Translations under genes and position numbers: made by a program
Shown here: positions 9,036-21,505 of the stretch, one piece after another
How positions within the stretch are numbered: the stretch's first letter is position 1
Layout: every line of letters begins with the position of its first letter
The notes under the pieces: generated by a model
What the model was told of the DNA's origin: nothing
Databases searched by the model: none
The model's input: only the letters and a program-made list of their open reading frames with translations
Origin: Hyphomonas atlantica corrig.
GTDB lineage: Bacteria > Pseudomonadota > Alphaproteobacteria > Caulobacterales > Hyphomonadaceae
Reading direction: 5' to 3'
Assembly (NCBI RefSeq): GCF_000682715.1
Contig: NZ_AWFH01000001.1
Location: 310,001-374,000 of the forward strand
DNA: 64,000 bases

Positions 9036-10496
9036 ATGACACATGAACTCAAGCCCAGGATCCTGGTCTTTGGAGTCGGCGGCGCCGGAGGCAATGCCGT
9101 TGACAACATGATCGAGGCGAACCTGCAGGGTGTCGAGTTTATCGTTGCCAACACGGACGCGCAGGCCCTCTCCCGCTCGAAGACGGAAAACCGCATCCAG
9201 CTTGGGCCAGAAACCACGTCCGGACTGGGCGCAGGAGCCCGCCCCGATGTTGGCGCGAAGGCCGCTGAAGAATCCATAGACGAAATTCGCGAACGCCTGG
9301 ACGGCGCACACATGGTGTTCATCGCTGCCGGTATGGGCGGCGGAACCGGAACCGGCGCAGCCCCCGTCATCGCGCGCGCCGCTCGGGAAATGAACATCCT
9401 GACGGTTGCTGTCGTCACCAAGCCCTTCAGCTTTGAAGGCACCCGCCGCATGTCTTTTGCCGAGAGCGGCCTCGCTGACATTCAGAAACATGTGGACACC
9501 ATGATCGTGGTGCCGAACCAGAACCTGTTCCGCATCGCCAACGATCGCACAACTTTCGCCGAAGCCTTCCGCATGGCTGATGACGTACTCTATTCTGGCG
9601 TGCGCGGGATCACTGACCTGATGGTCATGCCGGGCCTGATCAATCTCGACTTTGCCGATGTCAGCTCCATCATGCGGGGCATGGGCGCGGCGATGATGGG
9701 TATGGGCGAAGCAGAGGGCGAAAATCGCGCACTCGAAGCCGCCAAGGCCGCTATCGACAATCCGCTGCTGGACGACATCTCGATGAAGGGCGCAAAGGGC
9801 GTGCTGATCAACATCACCGGCGGCTATGACATGACACTGTTCGAACTGGATGAAGCGGCCAATGAAGTCCGCCGTGAAGTCGACCCGGACGCAAACATCA
9901 TTCTTGGTTCAGCTTTCGATACCGAACTGGAAGGCAAGATCCGCGTATCGGTCGTTGCCGCGGGCGTGGACGCCGTGCTGCCATCCCTGAAGCAGGAACC
10001 GCCTGTCGCAAAGACTGTGCGCCAGCCCATCGCGGAACCTATTCAGGAAGAGCCCGTCACTGAGGCAGACTCAGAAGTTGAACCGGAAGTCGAAGCTGTC
10101 GCGGAAATTGCTGACGAGGACGATCGTCCAAAGGTGATCCTCCATACTCCATCCCCGCTTCGCTCCGAAGAAGCCGATCCGCGCGGCGACTTCCCTGGCC
10201 AATCCTTGCCGGCAGAACACTTCGAGGGCAGCGAAGGCGAAGACCAGATCCAGGCCGACGCCGTTTTCAGCAAGCAGACCGACGCGCCTGCTGAAGATGA
10301 GAACCGCCACGGTCCGTCCGGATTCTCCAACCTGTTCGGCTGGCGTCGCAACGCTCATGCGGATAATGGCGACACACCAGCGACGGAATCCGGCGGCCAG
10401 ATCGTCTCCTCGCCGGACGACCACCCGGAACCTGCTCCGTTCGATGATTCCGACCTGGAAATTCCGGCTTTCCTTCGCCGGTCTGCCAATCACTGA
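9036..10496 (+). CDS. ftsZ: Cell division protein FtsZ
   Basis: Tubulin-like GTPase that forms the cytokinetic ring. 486 residues, with the long variable linker typical of Caulobacterales. The GTP signature [13 protein letters not shown] lies near residue 105, the N-terminal [13 protein letters not shown] near 15, NTDAQAL near 45 and the T7 synergy loop NLDFADV near 205. The linker (about 330-465) is rich in Glu, Pro and Asp. The conserved C-terminal peptide [10 protein letters not shown] that binds FtsA and other partners is intact. A GAGG ribosome site precedes the ATG. The 91-base gap from ftsA carries a CtrA-like box, so ftsZ probably has its own promoter. Confidence 0.98.
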   Translation: MTHELKPRILVFGVGGAGGNAVDNMIEANLQGVEFIVANTDAQALSRSKTENRIQLGPETTSGLGAGARPDVGAKAAEESIDEIRERLDGAHMVFIAAGMGGGTGTGAAPVIARAAREMNILTVAVVTKPFSFEGTRRMSFAESGLADIQKHVDTMIVVPNQNLFRIANDRTTFAEAFRMADDVLYSGVRGITDLMVMPGLINLDFADVSSIMRGMGAAMMGMGEAEGENRALEAAKAAIDNPLLDDISMKGAKGVLINITGGYDMTLFELDEAANEVRREVDPDANIILGSAFDTELEGKIRVSVVAAGVDAVLPSLKQEPPVAKTVRQPIAEPIQEEPVTEADSEVEPEVEAVAEIADEDDRPKVILHTPSPLRSEEADPRGDFPGQSLPAEHFEGSEGEDQIQADAVFSKQTDAPAEDENRHGPSGFSNLFGWRRNAHADNGDTPATESGGQIVSSPDDHPEPAPFDDSDLEIPAFLRRSANH

Positions 10497-10558
10497 TTTT
10501 GCACACGATTGCAGCAAACCACAGACGCAATTGTTTCAAATAAAACACAATGATTACA

Positions 10559-10582
10559 GGGCCAAGATCGCTATCTTGGCCC
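10559..10582 (+). terminator. Stem-loop between ftsZ and lpxC, possible terminator
   Basis: A perfect 10-base-pair stem (GGGCCAAGAT/ATCTTGGCCC) with a CGCT loop, 62 bases after the ftsZ stop. Only a short T-run follows (GGTTTGTAA), so it is a weak intrinsic terminator or an attenuating/processing hairpin before lpxC. Confidence 0.5.
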
Positions 10583-10664
10583 GGTTTGTAACACGTCGAA
10601 ACAAGCCGTGTTTTGTATCTTCACGCCGCCCACCCCAATGTATTCTGCGAAACTGGAGGTAGGT

Positions 10665-11591
10665 GTGTTGTCCGGTAGTGTAGAATTTCAGCAAACGATT
10701 GCGCGTCCCGCCGTATGTGCGGGTGTAGGTGTGCATAGCGGCAAGAAAGCACGGCTCGTGCTGAAACCGGCTCCGGCCGGAACCGGTGTCGTGTTTCGCC
10801 GAACGGACATTCAAGGGCCCAACACGACCATCCCGGCCGATGCCGAACAGGTCACCGATACCCAACTTGGCACCACGCTGACGAACGAAAATGGTGTGTC
10901 TGTCGCAGTCGTTGAACATCTCATGGCGGCGCTGGCTGGCATGGGTATTGATAACCTGCTCATCGAAATCGATGGCCCGGAAGTACCGATCATGGATGGC
11001 TCCTCCGCCGTCTATTGCGAACTTCTGCTGCAGGCAGGATTGAAGCAGCAATCTGCACCGCGCCGCCGCATCCGCATTCTGGAAACCATCGAGATTGAAG
11101 ACGGCCCGAAGCGCGCGCGCCTGTCCCCTTCCGAAGACAAGCTTTTGACGCTGAATGCACGTATCGAATATGATGACACAGTCATCGGCGTGCAGGAAAT
11201 GACGCTGCAACTGGCTCCCGGCATGTTTGCCCGGGATCTGGCCTTCGCCCGCACCTATGGATTTGCCCGCGATGTTGACATGCTGCGCTCCATGGGGCTT
11301 GCCCGGGGCGGATCGCTGGAGAATGCGGTCGTGGTCGACGATGGCGAGATCATGAACCCGGAAGGCCTGCGGTCTGAAGACGAATTCGTTCGCCACAAGA
11401 TGCTTGATGCGGTTGGCGATCTCATGCTGGCAGGCGCGCCCATTGCTGGTATTTATGAAGCGGTCCAGCCGGGCCACTCCATCAACAATCTGCTCGTTCG
11501 GAAACTGTTGGAAACGCCATCTGCCTGGTGCTGGGAATCCGATACGGCTGATGCGAGCCGTGCAGATACGCGCCGCTCTGCGGCTGTTTAA
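10665..11591 (+). CDS. lpxC: UDP-3-O-acyl-N-acetylglucosamine deacetylase
   Basis: Zinc amidase for the committed step of lipid A synthesis. The zinc-site motif HLMAALAGMGIDN, the substrate-loop PIMDGSSAVY, the RTYGFARDVDMLR segment, HKMLDAVGDLMLAG (zinc ligands His and Asp) and the catalytic PGHSINNLLVRKL are all present. I take GTG 10665 as start because GGAGG sits 6 bases before it; this gives 308 residues. The ATG at 10638 (317 residues) lacks a ribosome site but cannot be excluded, nor can the TTG at 10668. Follows ftsZ as in most alphaproteobacterial dcw clusters. Confidence 0.95.
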   Translation: MLSGSVEFQQTIARPAVCAGVGVHSGKKARLVLKPAPAGTGVVFRRTDIQGPNTTIPADAEQVTDTQLGTTLTNENGVSVAVVEHLMAALAGMGIDNLLIEIDGPEVPIMDGSSAVYCELLLQAGLKQQSAPRRRIRILETIEIEDGPKRARLSPSEDKLLTLNARIEYDDTVIGVQEMTLQLAPGMFARDLAFARTYGFARDVDMLRSMGLARGGSLENAVVVDDGEIMNPEGLRSEDEFVRHKMLDAVGDLMLAGAPIAGIYEAVQPGHSINNLLVRKLLETPSAWCWESDTADASRADTRRSAAV

Positions 11592-11692
11592 GGCGTTTGA
11601 CCGTCGAGGCCTGAGAAACGCGCTTGGAAAACCCTGCGGGTTCGCGCTAAGCAGTTAATCAGATCATCACAGCAGAAAGCGCCCGCCCTGCC

Positions 11693-12532
11693 ATGCGAGT
11701 ATCCACAAAGCTCCCCCTCCTCCTGATCACGACTGCCGCGCTTGCGCTGACAGCCTGTCAGTCCCGCGAAAATCGTCGTCAGGAACTGGCCTATGTCGAA
11801 CGCCCGGTGGAGCAGCTCTACAATCAGGCGACGTCCGAGATGGACAAGCGGGATTACGATCAGGCGATCCTGCTATTCAACGAAGTCGAGCGCCAGCACC
11901 CCTATTCCGAATGGGCGCGCCGTTCGATGGTCATGACCGCCTTTGCACACTACCAGGGCCGTCGGTACGACGAGGCGATTTCAGGCGCGCAACGCTATCT
12001 CGCGCTTCATCCGGGTGGCTCGGAAGCCGAATACGCCTATTACCTGATCGCTGCGAGCTATTTTGACCAGATTACCGATGTTGGCCGCGACCAGGCGACG
12101 ACTGAACGCGCCCGCGACGCGCTGATGGATGTGGTCCGCCGCTTCCCGGACAGCCAATATGCGCGCGACGCCAGTGTGAAGCTGGACATGGTGCATGACC
12201 AATTGGCCGGTAAGGAAATGACCGTCGGTCGCTGGTACCTGCGCAACAATCAGATGCTTTCTGCGGTCAACCGTTTCCGCACCGTGGTCGAGAAGTATGA
12301 TACGACATCCCACACCCCAGAGGCACTGCATCGGCTCGTGGAAGCCTACCTGACCCTGGGCCTGCGCGACCAGGCGCTCGCGGTTGGATCTACGCTTGGC
12401 TACAACTACCCCGAAAGCGACTGGTACCAGATGAGCTATCGCCTGCTGACCAATAAGGGCCTTGATCCGGAAGCGCTGGATGGCGAAACCCGCCGCACCC
12501 TGCTGCAGCGGATCATTCCTGGCGGCAAATAG
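11693..12532 (+). CDS. bamD: Outer membrane assembly lipoprotein BamD
   Basis: Essential component of the BAM complex that folds beta-barrels into the outer membrane. 279 residues with a lipoprotein signal (LLLITTAALALTACQS; lipidated Cys near residue 23) and about five TPR repeats, e.g. VEQLYNQATSEMDKRDYDQA, ARRSMVMTAFAHYQGRRYDE, EYAYYLIAASYFDQI and PEALHRLVEAYLTLGLRDQA. Placed after lpxC on the same strand. In many alphaproteobacteria recN and ligA follow in the same direction; here they are on the opposite strand and face bamD. Confidence 0.95.
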   Translation: MRVSTKLPLLLITTAALALTACQSRENRRQELAYVERPVEQLYNQATSEMDKRDYDQAILLFNEVERQHPYSEWARRSMVMTAFAHYQGRRYDEAISGAQRYLALHPGGSEAEYAYYLIAASYFDQITDVGRDQATTERARDALMDVVRRFPDSQYARDASVKLDMVHDQLAGKEMTVGRWYLRNNQMLSAVNRFRTVVEKYDTTSHTPEALHRLVEAYLTLGLRDQALAVGSTLGYNYPESDWYQMSYRLLTNKGLDPEALDGETRRTLLQRIIPGGK

Positions 12533-12543
12533 CCACTCCGTAC

Positions 12544-16320
<3,777 letters not shown>

Positions 16321-16325
<5 letters not shown>

Positions 16326-16357
16326 GGCCAGTCTCCAAAGAGTCTACTGGCCATGAT
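16321..16357 (-). promoter_or_regulatory. Perfect 12-bp hairpin enclosing the recN translation start
   Basis: Bases 16321-16332 (ATCATGGCCAGT) are a perfect inverted repeat of 16346-16357 (ACTGGCCATGAT), 13 bases apart. In the recN transcript the loop carries TTTGGAG, the ribosome binding site, and the start codon lies in the 3' arm. Such a fold would tend to hide the AUG while exposing the Shine-Dalgarno sequence. The structure is plain in the sequence; a regulatory role is inference. Confidence 0.6.
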
Positions 16358-16366
16358 TTATCATTG

Positions 16367-16381
16367 GAACAAAACAGGAAC
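16367..16381 (-). promoter_or_regulatory. LexA (SOS) box upstream of recN
   Basis: Reads GTTC-CTGTTTT-GTTC on the recN strand, an exact match to the alphaproteobacterial LexA consensus GTTC-N7-GTTC, 42 bases before the recN ATG. It overlaps an 8-bp inverted repeat (AAAACAGG 16371-16378 / CCTGTTTT 16385-16392) that could also act as a weak terminator for pepP upstream. Confidence 0.8.
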
Positions 16382-16404
16382 AAGCCTGTTTTTCGTTAAC
16401 GGTG

Positions 16405-18216
16405 TTAAAGCGGCATGCAGGCGGCGCGCAGCCAATCCTTCACTGGTCCGTCCAGCTTGTCTGCCAGCAGGTCGTAGACTTTCGCGTGATAGGCATCGAC
16501 CCATTCCCGCTCTTCCTTGGTCAAATGGGCCAGGTCGATCAGGTCCCGCGCCAGTGGCGCAAAGGTCAGGCACTCAAAACCGTACATGTCGATCTCGCCG
16601 CCCTCGATCTGGGCGGGCGCGGTGACATATTGCAGATTCTCGATGCGGATACCGTACTGACCTTCACGATAATAGCCCGGCTCGTTCGAGACAATCATGC
16701 CGGTTTCCAGCGGGATCGGGCTCCAGCCTTTTGCAATACGTTGCGGGCCTTCGTGAACGCCGAGATAAACGCCAACGCCGTGGCCGGTGCCGTGTTGGTA
16801 ATCGAGCCCGGCCTGCCAGAGCGCGTGGCGCGCGAGCACGTCCAGATGGGTGCCGGTTGTGCCTTTCGGAAAGCGCACGACGGCCAGCGCGATATGCCCT
16901 TTCAGGACCTGGGTGTAGTGACGGCGCATGTCCGCACTCGGATCACCAATTGGCACAGTGCGCGTTACATCTGTCGTGCCATCCAGATACTGACCGCCAC
17001 TGTCGACCAGATAGAGGCTGCCCCGCTCCAGCTTGCGATTGGACGCAGTCGAAACGCGGTAATGCGGCAGCGCGCCGTTCGGCCCTGCCCCGGAAATGGT
17101 CGGGAAGGACAGATCGTTCAGGCCGCCCAGGTTTTCGCGGAACTCTTCCAGCTTGATGGCTGCATCAATCTCGGTGACCTCGCCGCTCTGCGCATCCGTA
17201 TCCAGCCAGTGCAGGAACCGGGTCAGCGCAACACCATCGCGGATATGCGCCGCGGCAGAGCCCGCAAGCTCGGCTTCATTCTTGCGTGCCTTGGGCAGCG
17301 AGACAGGGTCGCGGTCTCGTACAATTGTAGCGCCTGCCTGTTCGAGCTGATCAAAGAACCAGGCCGAGGCAACGTCCGGGTCGACACTGACGGTCTTGCC
17401 CTTGAGATCCGCCAGACCTTTTTCGAGATCCGCCAACGGACGAAGCGTAACACTGTTGCCAAGATGTTGGCGCAGCTCATCCGAGACTTTCACCTCGTCG
17501 AGGAACAGATCGGCCGAGCCGTCTGCGAACAGGATCGCCCGGCCGAGCGGCAGCGGCGTGCAGCTGACATCTCCGCCGCGAATATTGAACGCCCAGGCAA
17601 TCGACGCCGGGGACGTAATCACCGCCGCATCCAGCTTTTCCGCTTTCAGGGCATCGCCGATTTCGACGCGCTTTTCGTCATGGGCCTTTCCGGCGAACTT
17701 CACATCATGCGGGACAACGGGTGCCATTGGCTGGTCCGGACGGTCGGCCCAGGCCACATCGATGGGGTTGTCGGTGACGCCAACAAGTTCCGCGCCAGCA
17801 GCCTTGGCCGCCTTTGCCATCTGGGCCACATCATTCGGGCTCATCAGTTTCGGGTCATAGCCGATCCGCTTTCCGGACATGTCCTGTGACTTCAGCCAGC
17901 CGAACGGGCCAGGCTCGGGAACCGATTGCACTTCCCACAGATCGGGATCGGTCTGGTCGACGACCTGAAGCGTGTAGCGGCCATCCGCAAAGATGACGGC
18001 ACGATCCGTGAAGACGAACGCGGACCCGAACGAGCCGGTAAATCCGCTGACCCAGGCCAGGCGCTCATTCGCGTCCGGCAGGTACTCATTCTGGTATTCG
18101 TCGTCATGCGGAACATAAAGGCCGTCAAGCTTCTGAGCGGCAAGCTGTTCGCGAACGAGGGGCAAATGGGCTCGACCGTCCTGCGGTCCACCCTTGATAT
18201 CAAATGTCTGTCTCAT
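16405..18216 (-). CDS. Xaa-Pro aminopeptidase, M24B family
   Basis: Two-metal aminopeptidase that removes an N-terminal residue before proline. 603 residues from the ATG at 18216, which begins MRQTFDIKG; an in-frame ATG at 18285 lies inside a palindrome and adds non-conserved basic residues. Two creatinase-like N-terminal domains (about 1-310) are followed by the pita-bread catalytic domain with SGGQYLDGTTDVTRTV (metal Asp), GHGVGVYLGVHEGPQ (His), SNEPGYY and GIRIENL (Glu ligands). The length matches the long eukaryote-like APP1 form common in alphaproteobacteria, rather than E. coli PepP (about 440). Probably cytosolic; no signal peptide. Confidence 0.92.
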   Translation of the reverse strand: MRQTFDIKGGPQDGRAHLPLVREQLAAQKLDGLYVPHDDEYQNEYLPDANERLAWVSGFTGSFGSAFVFTDRAVIFADGRYTLQVVDQTDPDLWEVQSVPEPGPFGWLKSQDMSGKRIGYDPKLMSPNDVAQMAKAAKAAGAELVGVTDNPIDVAWADRPDQPMAPVVPHDVKFAGKAHDEKRVEIGDALKAEKLDAAVITSPASIAWAFNIRGGDVSCTPLPLGRAILFADGSADLFLDEVKVSDELRQHLGNSVTLRPLADLEKGLADLKGKTVSVDPDVASAWFFDQLEQAGATIVRDRDPVSLPKARKNEAELAGSAAAHIRDGVALTRFLHWLDTDAQSGEVTEIDAAIKLEEFRENLGGLNDLSFPTISGAGPNGALPHYRVSTASNRKLERGSLYLVDSGGQYLDGTTDVTRTVPIGDPSADMRRHYTQVLKGHIALAVVRFPKGTTGTHLDVLARHALWQAGLDYQHGTGHGVGVYLGVHEGPQRIAKGWSPIPLETGMIVSNEPGYYREGQYGIRIENLQYVTAPAQIEGGEIDMYGFECLTFAPLARDLIDLAHLTKEEREWVDAYHAKVYDLLADKLDGPVKDWLRAACMPL

Positions 18217-18271
18217 GCCCTCTATGTAGGCCGAAAGCCGCGATTTGACCACCGAAACCCGCATCACAGTT

Positions 18272-18285
18272 ATGCGAATTCGCAT
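18272..18285. promoter_or_regulatory. 14-bp perfect palindrome ATGCGAATTCGCAT
   Basis: A perfect palindrome in the divergent region between the aminopeptidase (start 18216) and the small gene at 18388. Position and symmetry suit an operator for a dimeric regulator, but I know no regulator with this exact site and no repeat copy was noticed. Confidence 0.35.
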
Positions 18286-18387
18286 GCATTTTTCGGCATT
18301 TCCATGCTTTTAAGTTTACCTTTTTCCGCTACATAGCCGCCACGATAAAAATTGTGCACCGCACAATACAGAAAAAGGGATCTCGAA

Positions 18388-18570
18388 ATGAGACGTCAAA
18401 ACACAATCGCTTCGCCAATCATGACCAACATGGCCGGTGAAGATCGCCCGCTGATGGTCAATGAAGTGGCCGAGTCCGCTTTTGCGCACTCGCTGAAGTC
18501 GGCCGAAAGCCAGCGCCCGCAAATCCTTGCGCGCCGTTCGGCCCGCTGGGCTCGCCGCGCCGCATACTGA
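18388..18570 (+). CDS. Small basic protein of unknown function
   Basis: A 60-residue protein with an AAAGGGA ribosome site 7 bases before ATG 18388; an in-frame GTG at 18352 lacks a site. The middle is mixed (MVNEVAESAFAHSLKSAES) and the C-terminus strongly basic (ILARRSARWARRAAY). No membrane segment or known motif. I do not recognise it. It ends 5 bases from the stop of the convergent DUF2256 gene. The good ribosome site supports it being real. Confidence 0.55.
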   Translation: MRRQNTIASPIMTNMAGEDRPLMVNEVAESAFAHSLKSAESQRPQILARRSARWARRAAY

Positions 18571-18575
18571 TCCGG

Positions 18576-18743
18576 TCAGCGTTTCCGGGCGTCGCGGCGG
18601 CACCGCTCGGAACAATACTTTACTTCTTCCCAGACCCGCGCCCATTTCTTCCGCCAGAAGAATGGGCGGTTGCAGACAGCGCAGGTTTTCTCGGGCAGGT
18701 CAGCCTTGCTGACACGCTTTGGTTTGCTGCCGGGTCTGGACAT
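18576..18743 (-). CDS. DUF2256 small zinc-ribbon-like protein
   Basis: A 55-residue protein from ATG 18743, with GGAGG 10 bases upstream. It carries the family pattern KTCAVCNRPFFWRKKWARVW followed by VKYCSERCRR: two CxxC-like pairs probably bind zinc, with a tryptophan-rich segment between. The family is widespread and often lies near photolyase or cryptochrome genes, but none is seen here. Function unknown; a nucleic-acid role is possible because of the high Lys/Arg content. Confidence 0.85.
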   Translation of the reverse strand: MSRPGSKPKRVSKADLPEKTCAVCNRPFFWRKKWARVWEEVKYCSERCRRDARKR

Positions 18744-18800
18744 TTCTGAAGCGCCTCCACCGCGCTTCATCTAGGCCGGGCAGACGCTGCGGCAATCGCC

Positions 18801-19658
18801 TCAGTCAGGCTTGCGGAACACCAGCGTTGACCAGCCATCCTCGCGAATACGCTTCTGGAAATCCAGGCCTCGGGACGCAAACGCGTTGCGAACGGGCGGC
18901 GCCTGATGGTGAAGCAGACCTGACAGGATGATCGTGCCCCCCGGCGCCGTCAGCGCAGCGATGTCCGGCGCAAGCCCGATCAGCGGCCGCATAAGAATGT
19001 TTGCGAAAACCGTATCATAAGGCCCGCCCTGACGGATGCGAGGCGTATTCGCGCCGGTCACATGCATGGCTGTGAACCCGTTGACGTGGTTCTTCCGGGC
19101 ATTCTCATTCGCCACGCGCACACTGTCGAGATCGATGTCGGTGCCTATGGCCGACGTCGCGCCAGCCTTCAGAGCCGCAATCGCCAGCACGCCTGATCCG
19201 GTTCCGAGGTCCAGCACCTTGCCGACTTTCCGGCTGCGGCGAACTTCGTCGAGCGCCAGCAGGCAGCCCAGCGTCGTGCCATGATGGCCGGTGCCAAAGG
19301 CCGGCCCGGCTTCGATCAGGACAGCGATCTTGCCCGGAGACTGTCGCGCCAAGGCGTGACTTCCCGCCACGATGAACGGCCCGGCCTTCACTGGCGGCAG
19401 GCCTTCAAGCGACAGCGTAACCCAATCCTGTTCGATCACCTGTTCGATCCGCGCGGTCAGTTCCGGCGCAGATTCTTCGATGATCACGACACAGGCTTCA
19501 GCCTCTTCCTCGGTCTCGGCAAAGGCGTCGAGCCGCCAGCTGCCGCGTCCATCTTCCTTGGCGTCGACCGCGCCTGCTGGCGAAGGATCTGCCCAAGCCA
19601 GCGCATCCCACGCCGTTTCGACTGGCGCCCGCGCGCCCTTTGCAGTTATCTGATACAT
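18801..19658 (-). CDS. prmA: Ribosomal protein L11 methyltransferase
   Basis: SAM-dependent enzyme that methylates ribosomal protein L11. 285 residues: an N-terminal L11-recognition domain (1-115), then a Rossmann-fold methyltransferase with motif I VLDLGTGSGVLAIAALK near 140, the preceding FGTGHHGTT segment, the acidic motif IGTDIDLDSVRVANENA and motif IV DTVFANILMRPLIGLAPD. Divergent from the cyclophilin gene with 47 bases between the two starts. Confidence 0.93.
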   Translation of the reverse strand: MYQITAKGARAPVETAWDALAWADPSPAGAVDAKEDGRGSWRLDAFAETEEEAEACVVIIEESAPELTARIEQVIEQDWVTLSLEGLPPVKAGPFIVAGSHALARQSPGKIAVLIEAGPAFGTGHHGTTLGCLLALDEVRRSRKVGKVLDLGTGSGVLAIAALKAGATSAIGTDIDLDSVRVANENARKNHVNGFTAMHVTGANTPRIRQGGPYDTVFANILMRPLIGLAPDIAALTAPGGTIILSGLLHHQAPPVRNAFASRGLDFQKRIREDGWSTLVFRKPD

Positions 19659-19705
19659 GCGCGGCGATTAGCAGGCGGACGGTTTCTTGGGAAGGAGACA
19701 AAGAC

Positions 19706-20641
19706 GTGAGAGCATTCCTTATGGCAGCGGCGGCAGCACTGATGGTGACGACAGCCTGCGAATCCATCCCCGTTTCCAGCCCACAGGGCACCGCGTCCCC
19801 TGCCCCGCAAACGAGTCACGATGCGCCCTGGCGAGAAGTGGAAGCGGAAAATCTGGTAATCCTGAAGACTCTCACAGGAGAGGCAGTAATTGAACTGGCT
19901 GCAAACGCCGCCCCGGCCCATGCAGCGCAGTTCCGTGAAGCGGTTCGCGCGAACCTGTACAATGATGAATTCTTCTACCGCGTGATTGACGGCCATGTGG
20001 CGCAGGCAGGCCTTGAATTTGAGCACCGTCTGGGCGGATGGGCCGAACTCTCCCTCGAAGCCGAGCGGCCGATCGAAATTGACGGCTTTGTCCCGCTCGG
20101 AAACCCTGACCTGTTTGCTGAGGCGACAGGTCATCGTGACGGCTTTGCCGTGGGCAGAGAGGGCGGGCAGGAATGGCTGCTGCATTGCCCCGGTGCGCTG
20201 GGGATGGCGCGAGACACGGCGCCAGATTCCGGCGCAACGGAACTCTACATCGCGATTGGCCAGCGCCGGTATCTGGACCGGAACTACACACTGTTCGGCC
20301 GGGTGATCGCCGGGATGGACCACATCAACCGACTCGACCGCGTCGATCCCACCCCTGAAGACGCCTTGGCCGCCTTCCTCGATCCGGAAACATCCGAGGA
20401 AGCCCTTGCAAGGCGGGCTGAGCGTCTCGCCGCAAACCGCATCCTTTCTGTCGGCGTGGCAGCAGATATGCCCGCAGATATCCGCCCCCGCTGGGAAGTC
20501 ATGGCGACACACAGTGCAGAGTGGGAAATCCTGAAAGATTCGAAACGAGACTATGGTGCAGTCGACGCCTTTGTCGTGACGCCGCCCAAGCGGCTCGACA
20601 TATGCACGCTGCCCGTTCCAGCGCGCCAGATCAGCGACTAG
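19706..20641 (+). CDS. Cyclophilin-type peptidyl-prolyl isomerase, predicted lipoprotein
   Basis: Speeds proline isomerisation during folding, here probably in the periplasm. The GTG at 19706 has a GAAGGAG site 8 bases upstream and starts a lipoprotein signal (AFLMAAAAALMVTTACES; Cys near residue 18), giving 311 residues. The cyclophilin domain covers about 55-240: VILKTLTGEAVIEL, FFYRVIDGHVAQAG (active-site Arg), GALGMARD, ATELYIAI and NYTLFGRVIAGMDHINRL. It departs from the housekeeping enzymes by a long insert before GALGMARD and by an extra 70-residue C-terminal region. A longer upstream frame exists but lacks a ribosome site. Confidence 0.85.
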   Translation: MRAFLMAAAAALMVTTACESIPVSSPQGTASPAPQTSHDAPWREVEAENLVILKTLTGEAVIELAANAAPAHAAQFREAVRANLYNDEFFYRVIDGHVAQAGLEFEHRLGGWAELSLEAERPIEIDGFVPLGNPDLFAEATGHRDGFAVGREGGQEWLLHCPGALGMARDTAPDSGATELYIAIGQRRYLDRNYTLFGRVIAGMDHINRLDRVDPTPEDALAAFLDPETSEEALARRAERLAANRILSVGVAADMPADIRPRWEVMATHSAEWEILKDSKRDYGAVDAFVVTPPKRLDICTLPVPARQISD

Positions 20642-20650
20642 GCTGAACCC

Positions 20651-21418
20651 ATGTCGATTCCTCCCTCCGTCACCGCCGACAATCTACACGCCATCAGCAC
20701 AGTCCGACACGGCTTCTTCGGCCGCAAAGGCGGCGTGTCGAGCGGGCTGTATGACAGCCTGAATGTCGGCGAAGGTTCTGGCGATTCACCAGACGCCGTA
20801 GCGACGAACCGGGAGCGTGTCCGGGCCGCACTGTCCGCCCGCGCCCTTCTTTCCTGCTATCAGATCCACTCTTCCGATGCCGTCCACGTAACCGCCCCCT
20901 GGACTGTGCGGCCCGAAGCCGACGCGATGGTCACGACCGAGCCGGGACTCGCGCTATGCATACTGACCGCCGACTGCACGCCCGTCCTGTTTGCTGACCC
21001 GGACGCCGGCGTGATTGGCGCGGCACACGCCGGCTGGAAAGGCGCCATTGGCGGTGTCCTCGATTCAACGGTTTCTGCGATGACGCAGCTGGGCGCATCT
21101 CCAGGCCGCATCCGAGCAGCCATCGGCCCGACCATCCAACAGGCCAGTTATGAAGTCGGCCCGGAATTTCGGGACACGTTTCTGGTGGCGTCTCCGGAAA
21201 GCGAAGCCTTGTTTATTCCGGGCAAGGCAGACCGATTCCAGTTTGACCTGCCCGGCTATTGTCGCCAGCGTCTGGACCGGTTGGGCGTTCACTTAGTCCA
21301 TGATTCTGGACTCGATACGTGTGCACTGGAGAAGGATTATTTCTCCAATCGCAGGCGCAATCATCGCGGCGAACCGGACTATGGCCGAAATGCCTCAGTG
21401 ATCATGCTTCATCTGTAA
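20651..21418 (+). CDS. pgeF: PgeF/YfiH multicopper-like purine nucleoside phosphorylase / muropeptide-editing protein
   Basis: 255 residues of the YfiH (laccase-domain) family. Members have been shown to remove wrong amino acids (L-Ser for L-Ala) from UDP-MurNAc and, in others, to act on purine nucleosides. Signature pieces: RHGFFGRKGGVSSGLYDSLN at the start, QIHSSDAVHV, ADAMVTTEPGLALCILTADCTPVLFADP, AAHAGWKGAIGG and CALEKDYFSNRRRNHRGEPDYGRNASVI. His and Cys metal ligands are in place. Starts 9 bases after the cyclophilin gene and is probably in one operon with it. Confidence 0.9.
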   Translation: MSIPPSVTADNLHAISTVRHGFFGRKGGVSSGLYDSLNVGEGSGDSPDAVATNRERVRAALSARALLSCYQIHSSDAVHVTAPWTVRPEADAMVTTEPGLALCILTADCTPVLFADPDAGVIGAAHAGWKGAIGGVLDSTVSAMTQLGASPGRIRAAIGPTIQQASYEVGPEFRDTFLVASPESEALFIPGKADRFQFDLPGYCRQRLDRLGVHLVHDSGLDTCALEKDYFSNRRRNHRGEPDYGRNASVIMLHL

Positions 21419-21505
21419 TTTTCTGCAAAACCGCACAGAGTCCGGTTGCGACTCGCTGCCCTATGTTACAAAAGCGACACCAACGGGCTTCACGGGCGAT
21501 ACATC

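Noticed and set aside
16395-16409. TTAA-N5-TTAA near the end of the aminopeptidase gene as a CtrA site
   Set aside because: The spacer is 5 bases rather than 7 and it lies downstream of one gene and before recN, which already has a LexA box.
17318-17332. TACAATTGTA palindrome resembling a BlaI-type operator
   Set aside because: One half site is imperfect (GTACA) and it lies in the middle of the aminopeptidase coding region, away from any promoter; probably chance.
16402-17889. 495-codon plus-strand frame over the aminopeptidase
   Set aside because: Antisense shadow of a conserved M24B enzyme in GC-rich sequence; no start context or motif.
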